DNA from: Gemmatimonadota bacterium
Lineage (GTDB): Bacteria; Latescibacterota; UBA2968; UBA8231
NCBI GenBank assembly: GCA_026706165.1
Contig: JAPOZF010000493.1
Coordinates: 1 to 5,221 of the forward strand
Length of the DNA: 5,221 bases
Reading direction: 5' to 3'
Under the pieces are notes generated by a model. It did no database searches. It worked only from the letters and a program-made list of their open reading frames with translations, and had not been told where the DNA came from. Within the stretch, counting starts at the first letter, position 1; each line of letters opens with the position of its first letter. The position numbers were made by a program, and so were the translations under genes. Shown piece by piece: positions 1-4,538 of this stretch.

Positions 1-107
1 ATTGAGTCGAAGAATCACCTGCCGGGAGTGCAAACCGACAGAACCCATGGTGCGGCCCGGCCTGATGCGGCGCAGCCGGGAACGTTCATCGTCTGTCCGG
101 GGACCGC

Positions 108-1355
108 CTAGCGGCGGCGGGCAGCTTTCCTCGGGCTGCGGCCGAATTGCCTGCGCGGTCCGGGTCTTTCGGTCCGTGCCGGCTCATGCGCCTGGCCAGG
201 CCGCAGCGCAGCTATCGCGGCAGAGTGAAAGGGGTGGTCGTTTTCCGCCACCAGCCGGGAGCGGGTAAGCCGTTCGATGCCCTTGATCAGGCCGACCTCT
301 TCGGCGTTGCAGAACGACATCGCCATCCCGATGCACCCGGCGCGGGCGGTGCGGCCGATGCGGTGCACATAACTTTCCGGGTCGACGGGCATCTCGTAGT
401 TGATAACGTGCGAAATGGCGTCAACGTCGATCCCGCGGGCGGCGATGTCGGTTGCGACCAGCACCTTGACCCGGCCACGGTCGAACGCCTCGAGCGCCGC
501 CTGCCGGGCGCCCTGTCCCTTGTTCGAGTGCATGACCTCGACTCCGATGCCCCCGTTGCGCAGCTGTCTGGTCAGGCGGTTTGCGCGATGCTTCGTGCGC
601 GTAAAAACCAGGGCCCGTTCTGTCTTCTCGTCCTTGAGAACCGCCGTCAGCAGGTTGCGTTTGTGCTCCTGCGCCACGAAGAAAATCTTCTGGTCGATCA
701 GCTCCGGGACCGAAGCGGCCGGGGTGACTTCGATGCGGGACGGATCGCGCATCATGTCGCCGGAGAGCTCGGCGATGTCCGCGGACAGGGTCGCCGAAAA
801 AAGCAGCGTCTGGCGCCTTCGGGGTGTAACCGAGACGATGCGGCGGACGTCGGGCGCAAACCCCATGTCGAGCATGCGGTCCGCCTCGTCGAGGACGAGA
901 ACTTCCACTGCATCGAGCTTGACCTCGCGCTGCCGGTACAGATCGAGCAGCCGTCCCGGCGTCGCGACGACGATGTCCGGTCTCTTGCGCAGGGCGGCAA
1001 TCTGCGGTCCCGCGGACACGCCGCCGAGCAGGACGGTTGCGCGCAGCGGCAGATGGCGGCCGTAGTCGCTCAGACTCCCGGCGACCTGAAGGGCCAGCTC
1101 GCGCGTCGGCGTCAGGATCAGGCCGCGGACCGGCCTGTTGCCGTTCATCCGCGCCTGCAGCCGCTGGAGCATCGGCAGCGTGAAGGCGGCGGTTTTCCCG
1201 GTGCCGGTCTGGGCGGCGGCGAGAACGTCGTTGCCGTCGAGCACTTCCGGTATGGCGGCGCGCTGAATGGGGGTGGGTTGTTCATACCCCTCCTCCGTGA
1301 GAGCGCGGAGAATGGGCTTGCTCAGTGAGAGCTCTTCGAACTGATGGGAATGCAT
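108..1355 (-). CDS. rhlE: DEAD-box ATP-dependent RNA helicase, RhlE type
   Basis: This encodes a cytoplasmic ATP-dependent RNA helicase of 415 residues that should unwind short RNA duplexes in ribosome assembly or mRNA turnover. The full motif series is visible: Q motif with Phe6 and PTPIQ at 27-31, Walker A AQTGTGKT at 48-55, PTRELALQ at 83-90, TPGR at 132-135, DEAD at 156-159, SAT at 187-189, ATDIAARGID at 301-310 and HRIGRTAR at 331-338. A basic Arg/Pro-rich tail of about 30 residues follows the second RecA-like domain, as is usual for RhlE. The frame stays open upstream to 1643, but I chose the ATG at 1355 because the Q motif begins directly after it and AGGAG lies five bases ahead (1361-1365); the 96 extra upstream residues resemble no helicase extension. 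RhlE is preferred over SrmB or DbpA from overall wording and the short basic tail. No missing motif or frameshift is seen. Confidence 0.9.
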   Translation of the reverse strand: MHSHQFEELSLSKPILRALTEEGYEQPTPIQRAAIPEVLDGNDVLAAAQTGTGKTAAFTLPMLQRLQARMNGNRPVRGLILTPTRELALQVAGSLSDYGRHLPLRATVLLGGVSAGPQIAALRKRPDIVVATPGRLLDLYRQREVKLDAVEVLVLDEADRMLDMGFAPDVRRIVSVTPRRRQTLLFSATLSADIAELSGDMMRDPSRIEVTPAASVPELIDQKIFFVAQEHKRNLLTAVLKDEKTERALVFTRTKHRANRLTRQLRNGGIGVEVMHSNKGQGARQAALEAFDRGRVKVLVATDIAARGIDVDAISHVINYEMPVDPESYVHRIGRTARAGCIGMAMSFCNAEEVGLIKGIERLTRSRLVAENDHPFHSAAIAALRPGQAHEPARTERPGPRRQFGRSPRKAARRR

Positions 1356-1360
1356 GATGA

Positions 1361-1365
1361 CTCCT
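1361..1365 (-). promoter_or_regulatory. Ribosome binding site deciding the rhlE start
   Basis: AGGAG on the minus strand, five bases before the ATG at 1355-1353. It supports this start over the longer open frame reaching 1643. Confidence 0.8.
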
Positions 1366-1495
1366 GTTTCAGTGGACCCGGGATAAACGGCGACGCAACC
1401 TCGGGTGATACCACCAGAACAGGCAGGATTGAAGCCGAGAGGTGACGCTGGAAATCGCGGAAGGATTGGGCAGGTGAGCTTTGAAGCTGTGTGTA

Positions 1496-1524
1496 AACGT
1501 ATTGCCGCGGGGCTGGTCAGGCAA
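1496..1524 (-). promoter_or_regulatory. Weak candidate sigma70 promoter for rhlE
   Basis: On the minus strand TTGCCT (1524-1519) and TACGTT (1501-1496) are separated by 17 bases. The -35 matches four of six consensus bases and the -10 keeps the important T1, A2 and T6. A transcript from here would have a leader of roughly 130 bases before rhlE. This is a weak match that could arise by chance. Confidence 0.25.
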
Positions 1525-1628
1525 ATCGCAGGCGGCGATGCCAACGGCTCCGGACGCCTGTTCGCCCGTTCACGGACAAACCGCCGCTGCCCCTTTGACT
1601 GGCGAGCGGTTGACATGTTCCGAAGCGC

Positions 1629-1648
1629 AAAGAGGGCTCGCATGCCCC
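1629..1648 (-). terminator. Weak candidate terminator after the toxin-antitoxin pair
   Basis: Read on the minus strand, GGGGC and GCCCT can pair around the loop ATGCGA, and TCTTT follows. The stem is only five pairs (one G-U) and the T run is interrupted, so termination would be partial at best. Its place, after the antitoxin and the hemL tail copy and before rhlE, is where a terminator would be expected. Confidence 0.3.
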
Positions 1649-1660
1649 GGGTGGAACCCC

Positions 1661-1699
1661 GCTACAGCCGCGACAGCACGCGGCCGGCCGCGGCGACGG
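1661..1699 (-). pseudogene. Duplicated 3' end of hemL (39-base direct repeat copy)
   Basis: These 39 bases are identical to 2487-2525, the end of the intact hemL. They contain two bases of a codon, the last 11 sense codons (VAAAGRVLSRL), the TAG stop and one further base. Identity stops abruptly on both sides: the intact gene continues CCGG after the stop whereas this copy continues CGGG, and upstream the match is lost after one inserted base. It starts only nine bases after the antitoxin stop codon. The copy carries the 14-base perfect palindrome CGCGGCCGGCCGCG (1679-1692). It is a gene fragment and is not expected to be translated. It is either one end of an insertion that duplicated its target or the remnant tail of a former hemL. 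Confidence 0.85.
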
Positions 1700-1708
1700 G
1701 TTTTACCA

Positions 1709-2080
1709 TCAGATCAGGTCATCCACAGTCACGTTGAGCGCTGCAGCCAAGCGCTTCAGCGCGTTGACCGAACCTGGTTTTTTCCCTTTCTCGATATCCG
1801 ACAGATAGGAGGCCGGCACGCCAGCGCTGGCGGCAAGCTCGCTGGCCTTCAAGCCGCGGTGTTCCCGCCATACGCGAACCGGATGTTCGCCGTCCGCGAG
1901 GCGCTTGGACAACTCGAAGGGCACGAGTTCCTGATCGGGATCTTCGAGAATGCGCTGAATAATGGCGGAATCCACGGCATCCTCCTCAGCGAGATTTCTC
2001 AATGCTTCGTACTCTGCAAGCGGGACAACGGCGAACTCTTCACCTGCCAGAGAGAGGGTCTGAATTGTGGCACGGGTCAT
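1709..2080 (-). CDS. Xre-family antitoxin of a RelE-type toxin-antitoxin pair
   Basis: This encodes a 123-residue DNA-binding antitoxin that should bind and neutralise the toxin encoded just upstream and repress their shared promoter. Residues about 67-122 form an Xre/HTH_3 helix-turn-helix domain (VRVWREHRGLKASELA, then SYLSDIEKGK and LAAALNVTVDDL). The N-terminal 50 residues contain a stretch like FAVVPLAEYEALRNLAEED, which recalls the Phd/YefM-type dimerisation segment often fused to such HTH domains, and probably contact the toxin. The ATG at 2080 overlaps the toxin's TGA (ATGA), implying translational coupling; GAGGAG lies about ten bases upstream. Toxin-first order resembles higBA. A longer open frame to 2161 is rejected because it overlaps the toxin gene. 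The family call is firm; actual antitoxin activity is inferred from the pairing. Confidence 0.85.
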   Translation of the reverse strand: MTRATIQTLSLAGEEFAVVPLAEYEALRNLAEEDAVDSAIIQRILEDPDQELVPFELSKRLADGEHPVRVWREHRGLKASELAASAGVPASYLSDIEKGKKPGSVNALKRLAAALNVTVDDLI

Positions 2081-2334
2081 CGGTATGCTTCTCCTCGGGG
2101 TAGGATAGCCGCAACTGTCATCGTTCGGGCTGCTGCATCGAGTGTGTAAAGCACCCGCCAATCGCCCACTCTCAGCCTGTAGCCAGCGGTGCCCTTCAAA
2201 GCGGTAACGTTGTTGTTTGGAGCGAAAGGATCCGCTGCAAGGTTACTGATTTTGTCGATTATGGTTCTCTCCAAGTTGGAAGGAATCGCTCGTAGTCGCC
2301 GCCTTGCTTCTTTGGTGATCATGACTTTGAACAC
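2077..2334 (-). CDS. RelE/ParE-superfamily toxin (probable mRNA interferase)
   Basis: This encodes a small basic protein of 85 residues with the RelE fold pattern: an N-terminal strand (FKVMITKEA), two helices with RRRLRAIP and LERTIIDKISNLA, then LKG at 46-48, YRLRVGDWRVLYTLD at 52-66 and a last strand ending in LPRGEAYR. Arg60, Arg80 and Tyr84 sit where E. coli RelE has its catalytic Arg61, Arg81 and Tyr87, so ribosome-dependent mRNA cleavage is likely; ParE-like gyrase inhibition cannot be excluded from sequence alone. It is the first gene of a two-gene operon, and its stop overlaps the antitoxin start. The GTG at 2334 is chosen because MFKVMITKEA fits the family's N-terminus; ATG at 2322 is an alternative. 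Neither has a visible ribosome binding site. Base composition is clearly lower in GC than hemL (107 G/C in 240 bases at 2161-2400), suggesting acquisition. Confidence 0.88.
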   Translation of the reverse strand: MFKVMITKEARRRLRAIPSNLERTIIDKISNLAADPFAPNNNVTALKGTAGYRLRVGDWRVLYTLDAAARTMTVAAILPRGEAYR

Positions 2335-2341
2335 GAGGGCA

Positions 2342-2369
2342 AAATTATCTATTAGATATTAATTGTCAA
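2342..2369 (-). promoter_or_regulatory. Promoter of the toxin-antitoxin operon
   Basis: On the minus strand a perfect -35 TTGACA (2369-2364) is followed after 16 bases by TAATTT (2347-2342), which keeps T1, A2 and T6 of the -10 consensus; GATAAT at 2349-2344 is an alternative -10 with shorter spacing. The DNA is very AT-rich for this window. Start of transcription would fall near 2335, immediately before the toxin's GTG. Confidence 0.6.
2346..2358. promoter_or_regulatory. Candidate operator palindrome for the antitoxin
   Basis: TATCTATTAGATA is a perfect 13-base inverted repeat with a single central base. It lies between the -35 and -10 and touches the -10 of the toxin-antitoxin promoter, where a bound Xre-family antitoxin would block RNA polymerase. 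Its role as operator is inferred from position and symmetry only. Confidence 0.5.
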
Positions 2370-2377
2370 GAGGTAAT

Positions 2378-2392
2378 TTTCCTATCAGGAAA
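2378..2392. repeat. Short inverted repeat upstream of the toxin promoter
   Basis: TTTCCT and AGGAAA flank three bases, giving a perfect six-pair inverted repeat eight bases upstream of the -35. Neither strand has a T run after it, so it is not a convincing intrinsic terminator for hemL. It may be a second protein-binding site or chance. Confidence 0.4.
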
Positions 2393-2470
2393 TAAATCTC
2401 CAGCGGTCTTTCTCCACCGGAGCATAGGGCAACCTCTGGTTTCCCTGTGTCGTAGAACCCTGGCGCAGAA

Positions 2471-2487
2471 GGCTTGTTGAGTACCGG
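2471..2487 (-). repeat. 17-base downstream repeat, copy after hemL
   Basis: The minus-strand sequence CCGGTACTCAACAAGCC begins directly after the hemL stop codon. It matches 16 of 17 bases of the segment following the hsdR stop at 4517-4533. Together with the bases that follow, it can fold as AAC, an AAG bulge and CCT pairing with AGG and GTT. This copy is not followed by a T run, so terminator function is doubtful here. Confidence 0.45.
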
Positions 2488-2525
2488 CTACAGCCGCGAC
2501 AGCACGCGGCCGGCCGCGGCGACGG
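2487..2525 (-). repeat. 39-base direct repeat, copy at the hemL 3' end
   Basis: This is the in-gene copy of the repeat whose partner is at 1661-1699, with an offset of 826 bases and no mismatch. It covers the last 11 sense codons and stop of hemL and includes the palindrome CGCGGCCGGCCGCG at 2505-2518. The two copies bracket the toxin-antitoxin operon exactly. Confidence 0.9.
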
Positions 2526-3771
2526 TTTCCTCCACCAGCTCGGAGGTGTGTGTCGTCGATATGAACCCGACCTCGAAGGCGGAGGGGGCGATGTAGATCC
2601 CCTCCTCCAGCATGCCGCGGAACCAGCGCTGGAACAGCCCGGTGTCGGCGCGCTGGACGTCGGCGTAGCTGGCGACCGGGCCGGTGGTGAAGAACAGGCC
2701 GACCATCGAGCCGCAGTGATCGACCACGGCCTCGACGCCGGCGGCGGCGGCCGCTTCCCTCATGCCGGCGACCCACTGGGCGCCGCGCTCCTCCAGCTCG
2801 GGGTAGGGGTTCTGATCCCGGAGGCAGCGCAAGGTCGCCAGCCCCGCGGTCATGGCGAGGGGATTCCCCGACAAGGTGCCTGCCTGGTACACCGGACCTG
2901 CTGGGGCCAGCGCGTCCATGATGTCGGCCCTGCCCCCGAAGGCGCCGACCGGCAGCCCTCCCCCGATGACCTTGGAGAACGTGCACAGGTCGGGCATGAC
3001 CCCGAAGCGTTCCTGGGCCCCTCCCAGTCCGACGCGGAACCCCGTCATCACCTCGTCGAAGATCAGCAGGATGCCGTGCTCGCTGCACAGGTCGCGCACC
3101 CCCTGCAGGAAGCCGGGCCGCGGCAGCACCAGTCCCATGTTTCCCGGCACCGGCTCGAGGATCACCGCGGCGACGTTGCCGGGCCCGAGGCTCTCGATCG
3201 ATTTCCCCAGGAGGTCGAGGTCGTTGAACTCGATGCTGGCGGTGAGGCGGGCGATGTCGGACGGGACTCCGGGGCTGCCGGCGATGCCGAAAGTGGCGAC
3301 CCCGCTGCCGGCGTCGACCAGCAGACTGTCGGAGTGGCCGTGGTAGCAGCCGTTGAACTTCAGCACCGCGTCGCGACCGGTGAACCCGCGGGCAAGGCGG
3401 AGCGCGGTCATGCATGCCTCCGTGCCGGAGTTGACCATGCGCACCTTCTCCACCGACGGCACCACCCCGGCGATCAGGGCGGCCAGCTCCACCTCGATGT
3501 CGGTCGGGGCCCCGAAGCTGGTGCCGCGCCCGAGCACCTCCGCGAGCGCCTCGATGACGGCGGGCGGCCGGTGCCCGAGGATCATCGGCCCCCAGGAGCC
3601 GACGTAGTCGATGTAGCGCCTGCCGTCGGCGTCGACGACGTACGGGCCGTCCGCCTCGCGGATGAAGAGGGGGTCCCCGCCGACCGCCTTGAAGGCGCGC
3701 ACCGGGCTGTTTACTCCGCCCGGGATCAGCTTGGTCGCGCGTTCGTACAACGCCCTGGATTTGTCGTTCAC
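2488..3771 (-). CDS. hemL: Glutamate-1-semialdehyde 2,1-aminomutase
   Basis: This PLP-dependent cytoplasmic enzyme (EC 5.4.3.8) converts glutamate-1-semialdehyde to 5-aminolevulinate, completing the C5 route into haem and other tetrapyrroles. The 427-residue product is the normal family length (E. coli HemL has 426). Visible hallmarks are LIPGGVNSPVRAF at 15-27, YVGSWGPMILGH at 56-67, VNSGTEA at 113-119, GCYHGH at 141-146, FDEVMTGFR at 238-246 with Asp239 for the PLP ring nitrogen, FSKVIGGGLPVGAFGG at 265-280 with Lys267 as the Schiff-base lysine, and QAGTLSGNP at 296-304. The GTG at 3771 is chosen over GTG at 3795 because GGAG lies five bases ahead and the family N-terminus fits. That GTG overlaps the TGA of a degenerate hemL head just upstream. 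Both ends of the gene are duplicated nearby, which is highly unusual for this gene. The enzyme itself looks intact. Confidence 0.97.
   Translation of the reverse strand: MNDKSRALYERATKLIPGGVNSPVRAFKAVGGDPLFIREADGPYVVDADGRRYIDYVGSWGPMILGHRPPAVIEALAEVLGRGTSFGAPTDIEVELAALIAGVVPSVEKVRMVNSGTEACMTALRLARGFTGRDAVLKFNGCYHGHSDSLLVDAGSGVATFGIAGSPGVPSDIARLTASIEFNDLDLLGKSIESLGPGNVAAVILEPVPGNMGLVLPRPGFLQGVRDLCSEHGILLIFDEVMTGFRVGLGGAQERFGVMPDLCTFSKVIGGGLPVGAFGGRADIMDALAPAGPVYQAGTLSGNPLAMTAGLATLRCLRDQNPYPELEERGAQWVAGMREAAAAAGVEAVVDHCGSMVGLFFTTGPVASYADVQRADTGLFQRWFRGMLEEGIYIAPSAFEVGFISTTHTSELVEETVAAAGRVLSRL
3684..3771 (-). repeat. 88-base direct repeat, copy within the hemL 5' end
   Basis: This segment, running from the GTG start through codon 29 of hemL, is repeated at 3779-3866 with 77 of 88 bases identical and no gaps (offset 95). 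Differences are scattered and mostly change amino acids in the upstream copy, so the in-gene copy is the functional one. Confidence 0.9.
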
Positions 3772-3866
3772 GTTTTCTCCGCCTTGAAGGCGCACACCGG
3801 GCTTATTTCGCCGCCCGGGATCAGCTTCGTCGCGCGTTCGTACAGCGCCCTGAGATTTTCGTTCAC
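3768..3866 (-). pseudogene. Relict hemL 5' end, a 32-codon leader frame
   Basis: Starting at GTG 3866, the frame encodes VNENLRALYERATKLIPGG and then a degenerate EISPVCAFKA, clearly the HemL N-terminus. It leaves hemL homology at 3779 and stops at a TGA (3770-3768) that overlaps the GTG of the intact hemL. Against the real gene, six of nine changed codons alter the residue, including the conserved Asn and Arg of NSPVRAF, so it is decaying. It follows msrA by 30 bases; a weak GGAA lies ahead of its GTG. It is most likely the remnant head of an earlier hemL. If still translated, it would act as a coupled leader peptide for hemL, and its last bases contribute to the hemL ribosome binding site. 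Either way it is not a functional aminomutase. Confidence 0.85.
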
Positions 3867-3896
3867 AACCGTTCCGATCTGATGGGGAAGATGCTG

Positions 3897-4364
3897 CTAA
3901 TGGTGGGCGATCCCGCGGCGCTGGAAGTAGCGCTGGTGGTACTCCTCGGCGCGGAAGAACTGGCCTGCCGCGGTCACCTCGGTGACGATGGGGCGGCCGT
4001 GCCGGCCGGAAGCCTCCTGCTCCGCCTTCACCCGTTCGGCCGCCTCCCGTTGCTCCGGGGTGCGGTAGAAGATGGCGGAGCGGTACTGCGAGCCGAAGTC
4101 CGGCCCCTGCCGGTTCAGGGTGGTGGGATCGTGGAGCCGGAAGAAGACCTCGACGAGCTGCTCGTAGGAGACCTTCTCAGGGTCGAAGTCGATCTCGACC
4201 ACCTCGGCGTGGCCGGTGGTGTCGCTGCACACCTGCCTGTAGGTCGGGTTGTCGGTGCGGCCTCCGGAGTAGCCCGAGGCGACGTCGATTACCCCGGGAA
4301 CCTCGAGGAAGGCGGCCTCCACCCCCCAGAAACAGCCGGCTCCGAACATCGCTTTTTCAGTCAT
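3897..4364 (-). CDS. msrA: Peptide methionine (S)-S-oxide reductase
   Basis: MsrA (EC 1.8.4.11) reduces the S epimer of methionine sulfoxide in proteins and free methionine, protecting the cytoplasm from oxidants. The 155-residue product has the catalytic GCFWG with Cys11, Phe12 and Trp13, NPTY at 39-42, TGHAEVV at 50-56 with Glu54, and DFGSQYRS at 89-96 with Asp89 and Tyr94; these align with E. coli Cys51, Glu94, Asp129 and Tyr134. The C-terminus is RAEEYHQRYF followed by a short tail ending GIAHH. The only other cysteine is Cys46, in QVCSDTTGHAE, and the C-terminal resolving cysteine of many relatives is absent. The ATG at 4364 has AAGGA six bases upstream. The gene is 174 bases from hsdR and 30 bases before the relict hemL head, so it may lead an msrA-hemL transcript. 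No MsrB domain is fused. Confidence 0.96.
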   Translation of the reverse strand: MTEKAMFGAGCFWGVEAAFLEVPGVIDVASGYSGGRTDNPTYRQVCSDTTGHAEVVEIDFDPEKVSYEQLVEVFFRLHDPTTLNRQGPDFGSQYRSAIFYRTPEQREAAERVKAEQEASGRHGRPIVTEVTAAGQFFRAEEYHQRYFQRRGIAHH

Positions 4365-4496
4365 TTGGAATCCTTTGCCGCTATTGCGGAACGAGATGCG
4401 CTTCCGGTCGGCGTTTCAGCACCCGCCGCTGTCGGGACGGTACCGGCCGGCAACCCCTACGGTCATGCAGAAGGGGAACTTTGGCCGCGAGCCGGG

Positions 4497-4526
4497 AAAA
4501 ATCAACCCCGGGCCTGGGCTTGTTGA
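4497..4526 (-). terminator. Probable intrinsic terminator of hsdR
   Basis: On the minus strand TCAAC pairs with GTTGA, and after an AAG bulge CCC pairs with GGG around a six-base loop; five Ts follow directly. It begins about a dozen bases after the hsdR stop, the right place and orientation. The bulge and short stem make it a moderate rather than strong terminator. Confidence 0.5.
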
Positions 4527-4533
4527 GGACCGG
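4517..4533 (-). repeat. 17-base downstream repeat, copy after hsdR
   Basis: CCGGTCCTCAACAAGCC on the minus strand matches the segment directly after hemL (2471-2487) at 16 of 17 positions. Here it forms the ascending arm of the probable terminator. Occurrence just after the stop codon of two unrelated genes suggests a dispersed downstream element rather than gene homology. Confidence 0.45.
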
Positions 4534-4538
4534 GAAAG

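Larger units (their letters stand above)
1356..1708. other. Gene-free interval between antitoxin and rhlE
   Basis: These 353 bases contain no gene I can support. From the antitoxin side they hold the duplicated hemL tail (1661-1699), a small hairpin with a T-rich end that may be a terminator (1629-1648), a weak sigma70-like promoter pointing at rhlE (1496-1524), a 12-base near-palindrome AGCTT-TG-AAGCT at 1477-1488, and the rhlE ribosome binding site (1361-1365). The rhlE frame is open through most of the interval, which is common by chance in GC-rich DNA. A long leader would suit a cold- or stress-regulated helicase, but no conserved RNA motif was recognised. Confidence 0.6.
4365..4538. other. 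hsdR-msrA intergenic region
   Basis: These 174 bases contain the hsdR-side terminator and repeat copy (4497-4533) and the msrA ribosome binding site. In between, a five-pair inverted repeat CCCCT/AGGGG encloses 13 bases, and two self-complementary octamers, CGGTACCG and CCGGCCGG, overlap near 4439-4450. No convincing promoter consensus for msrA and no recognisable riboswitch were found. Confidence 0.5.

Noticed and set aside
56..80. Inverted repeat CCCGGC/GCCGGG downstream of rhlE as a terminator
   Set aside because: The loop is long and there is no T run on the minus strand after it.
1..107. Possible end of a plus-strand gene or a short minus-strand frame at the left edge
   Set aside because: No recognisable protein similarity and no supporting start site; too short to judge.
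147..1328. Long plus-strand open frames opposite rhlE, hemL and msrA (also 2548-3882 and 3882-4526)
   Set aside because: They lie antisense to genes with complete family motifs and have compositions typical of GC-rich shadow frames; no recognisable domain.
1356..1643. N-terminal extension of the helicase up to 1643
   Set aside because: The Q motif starts right after the ATG at 1355, which has a good ribosome binding site; the extension resembles nothing.
2362..2487. Forty-two open codons in frame after the hemL TAG, suggesting readthrough
   Set aside because: HemL is full length at the TAG, and the frame runs through the toxin promoter; likely chance or an unrelated remnant.
4440..4500. Segment containing AGGGGTTGCCGG on the minus strand, recalling the end of a cyclic-di-GMP (GEMM) riboswitch
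   Set aside because: The GNAAA tetraloop, the conserved ACGCAAAGC block and the matching helices are missing.
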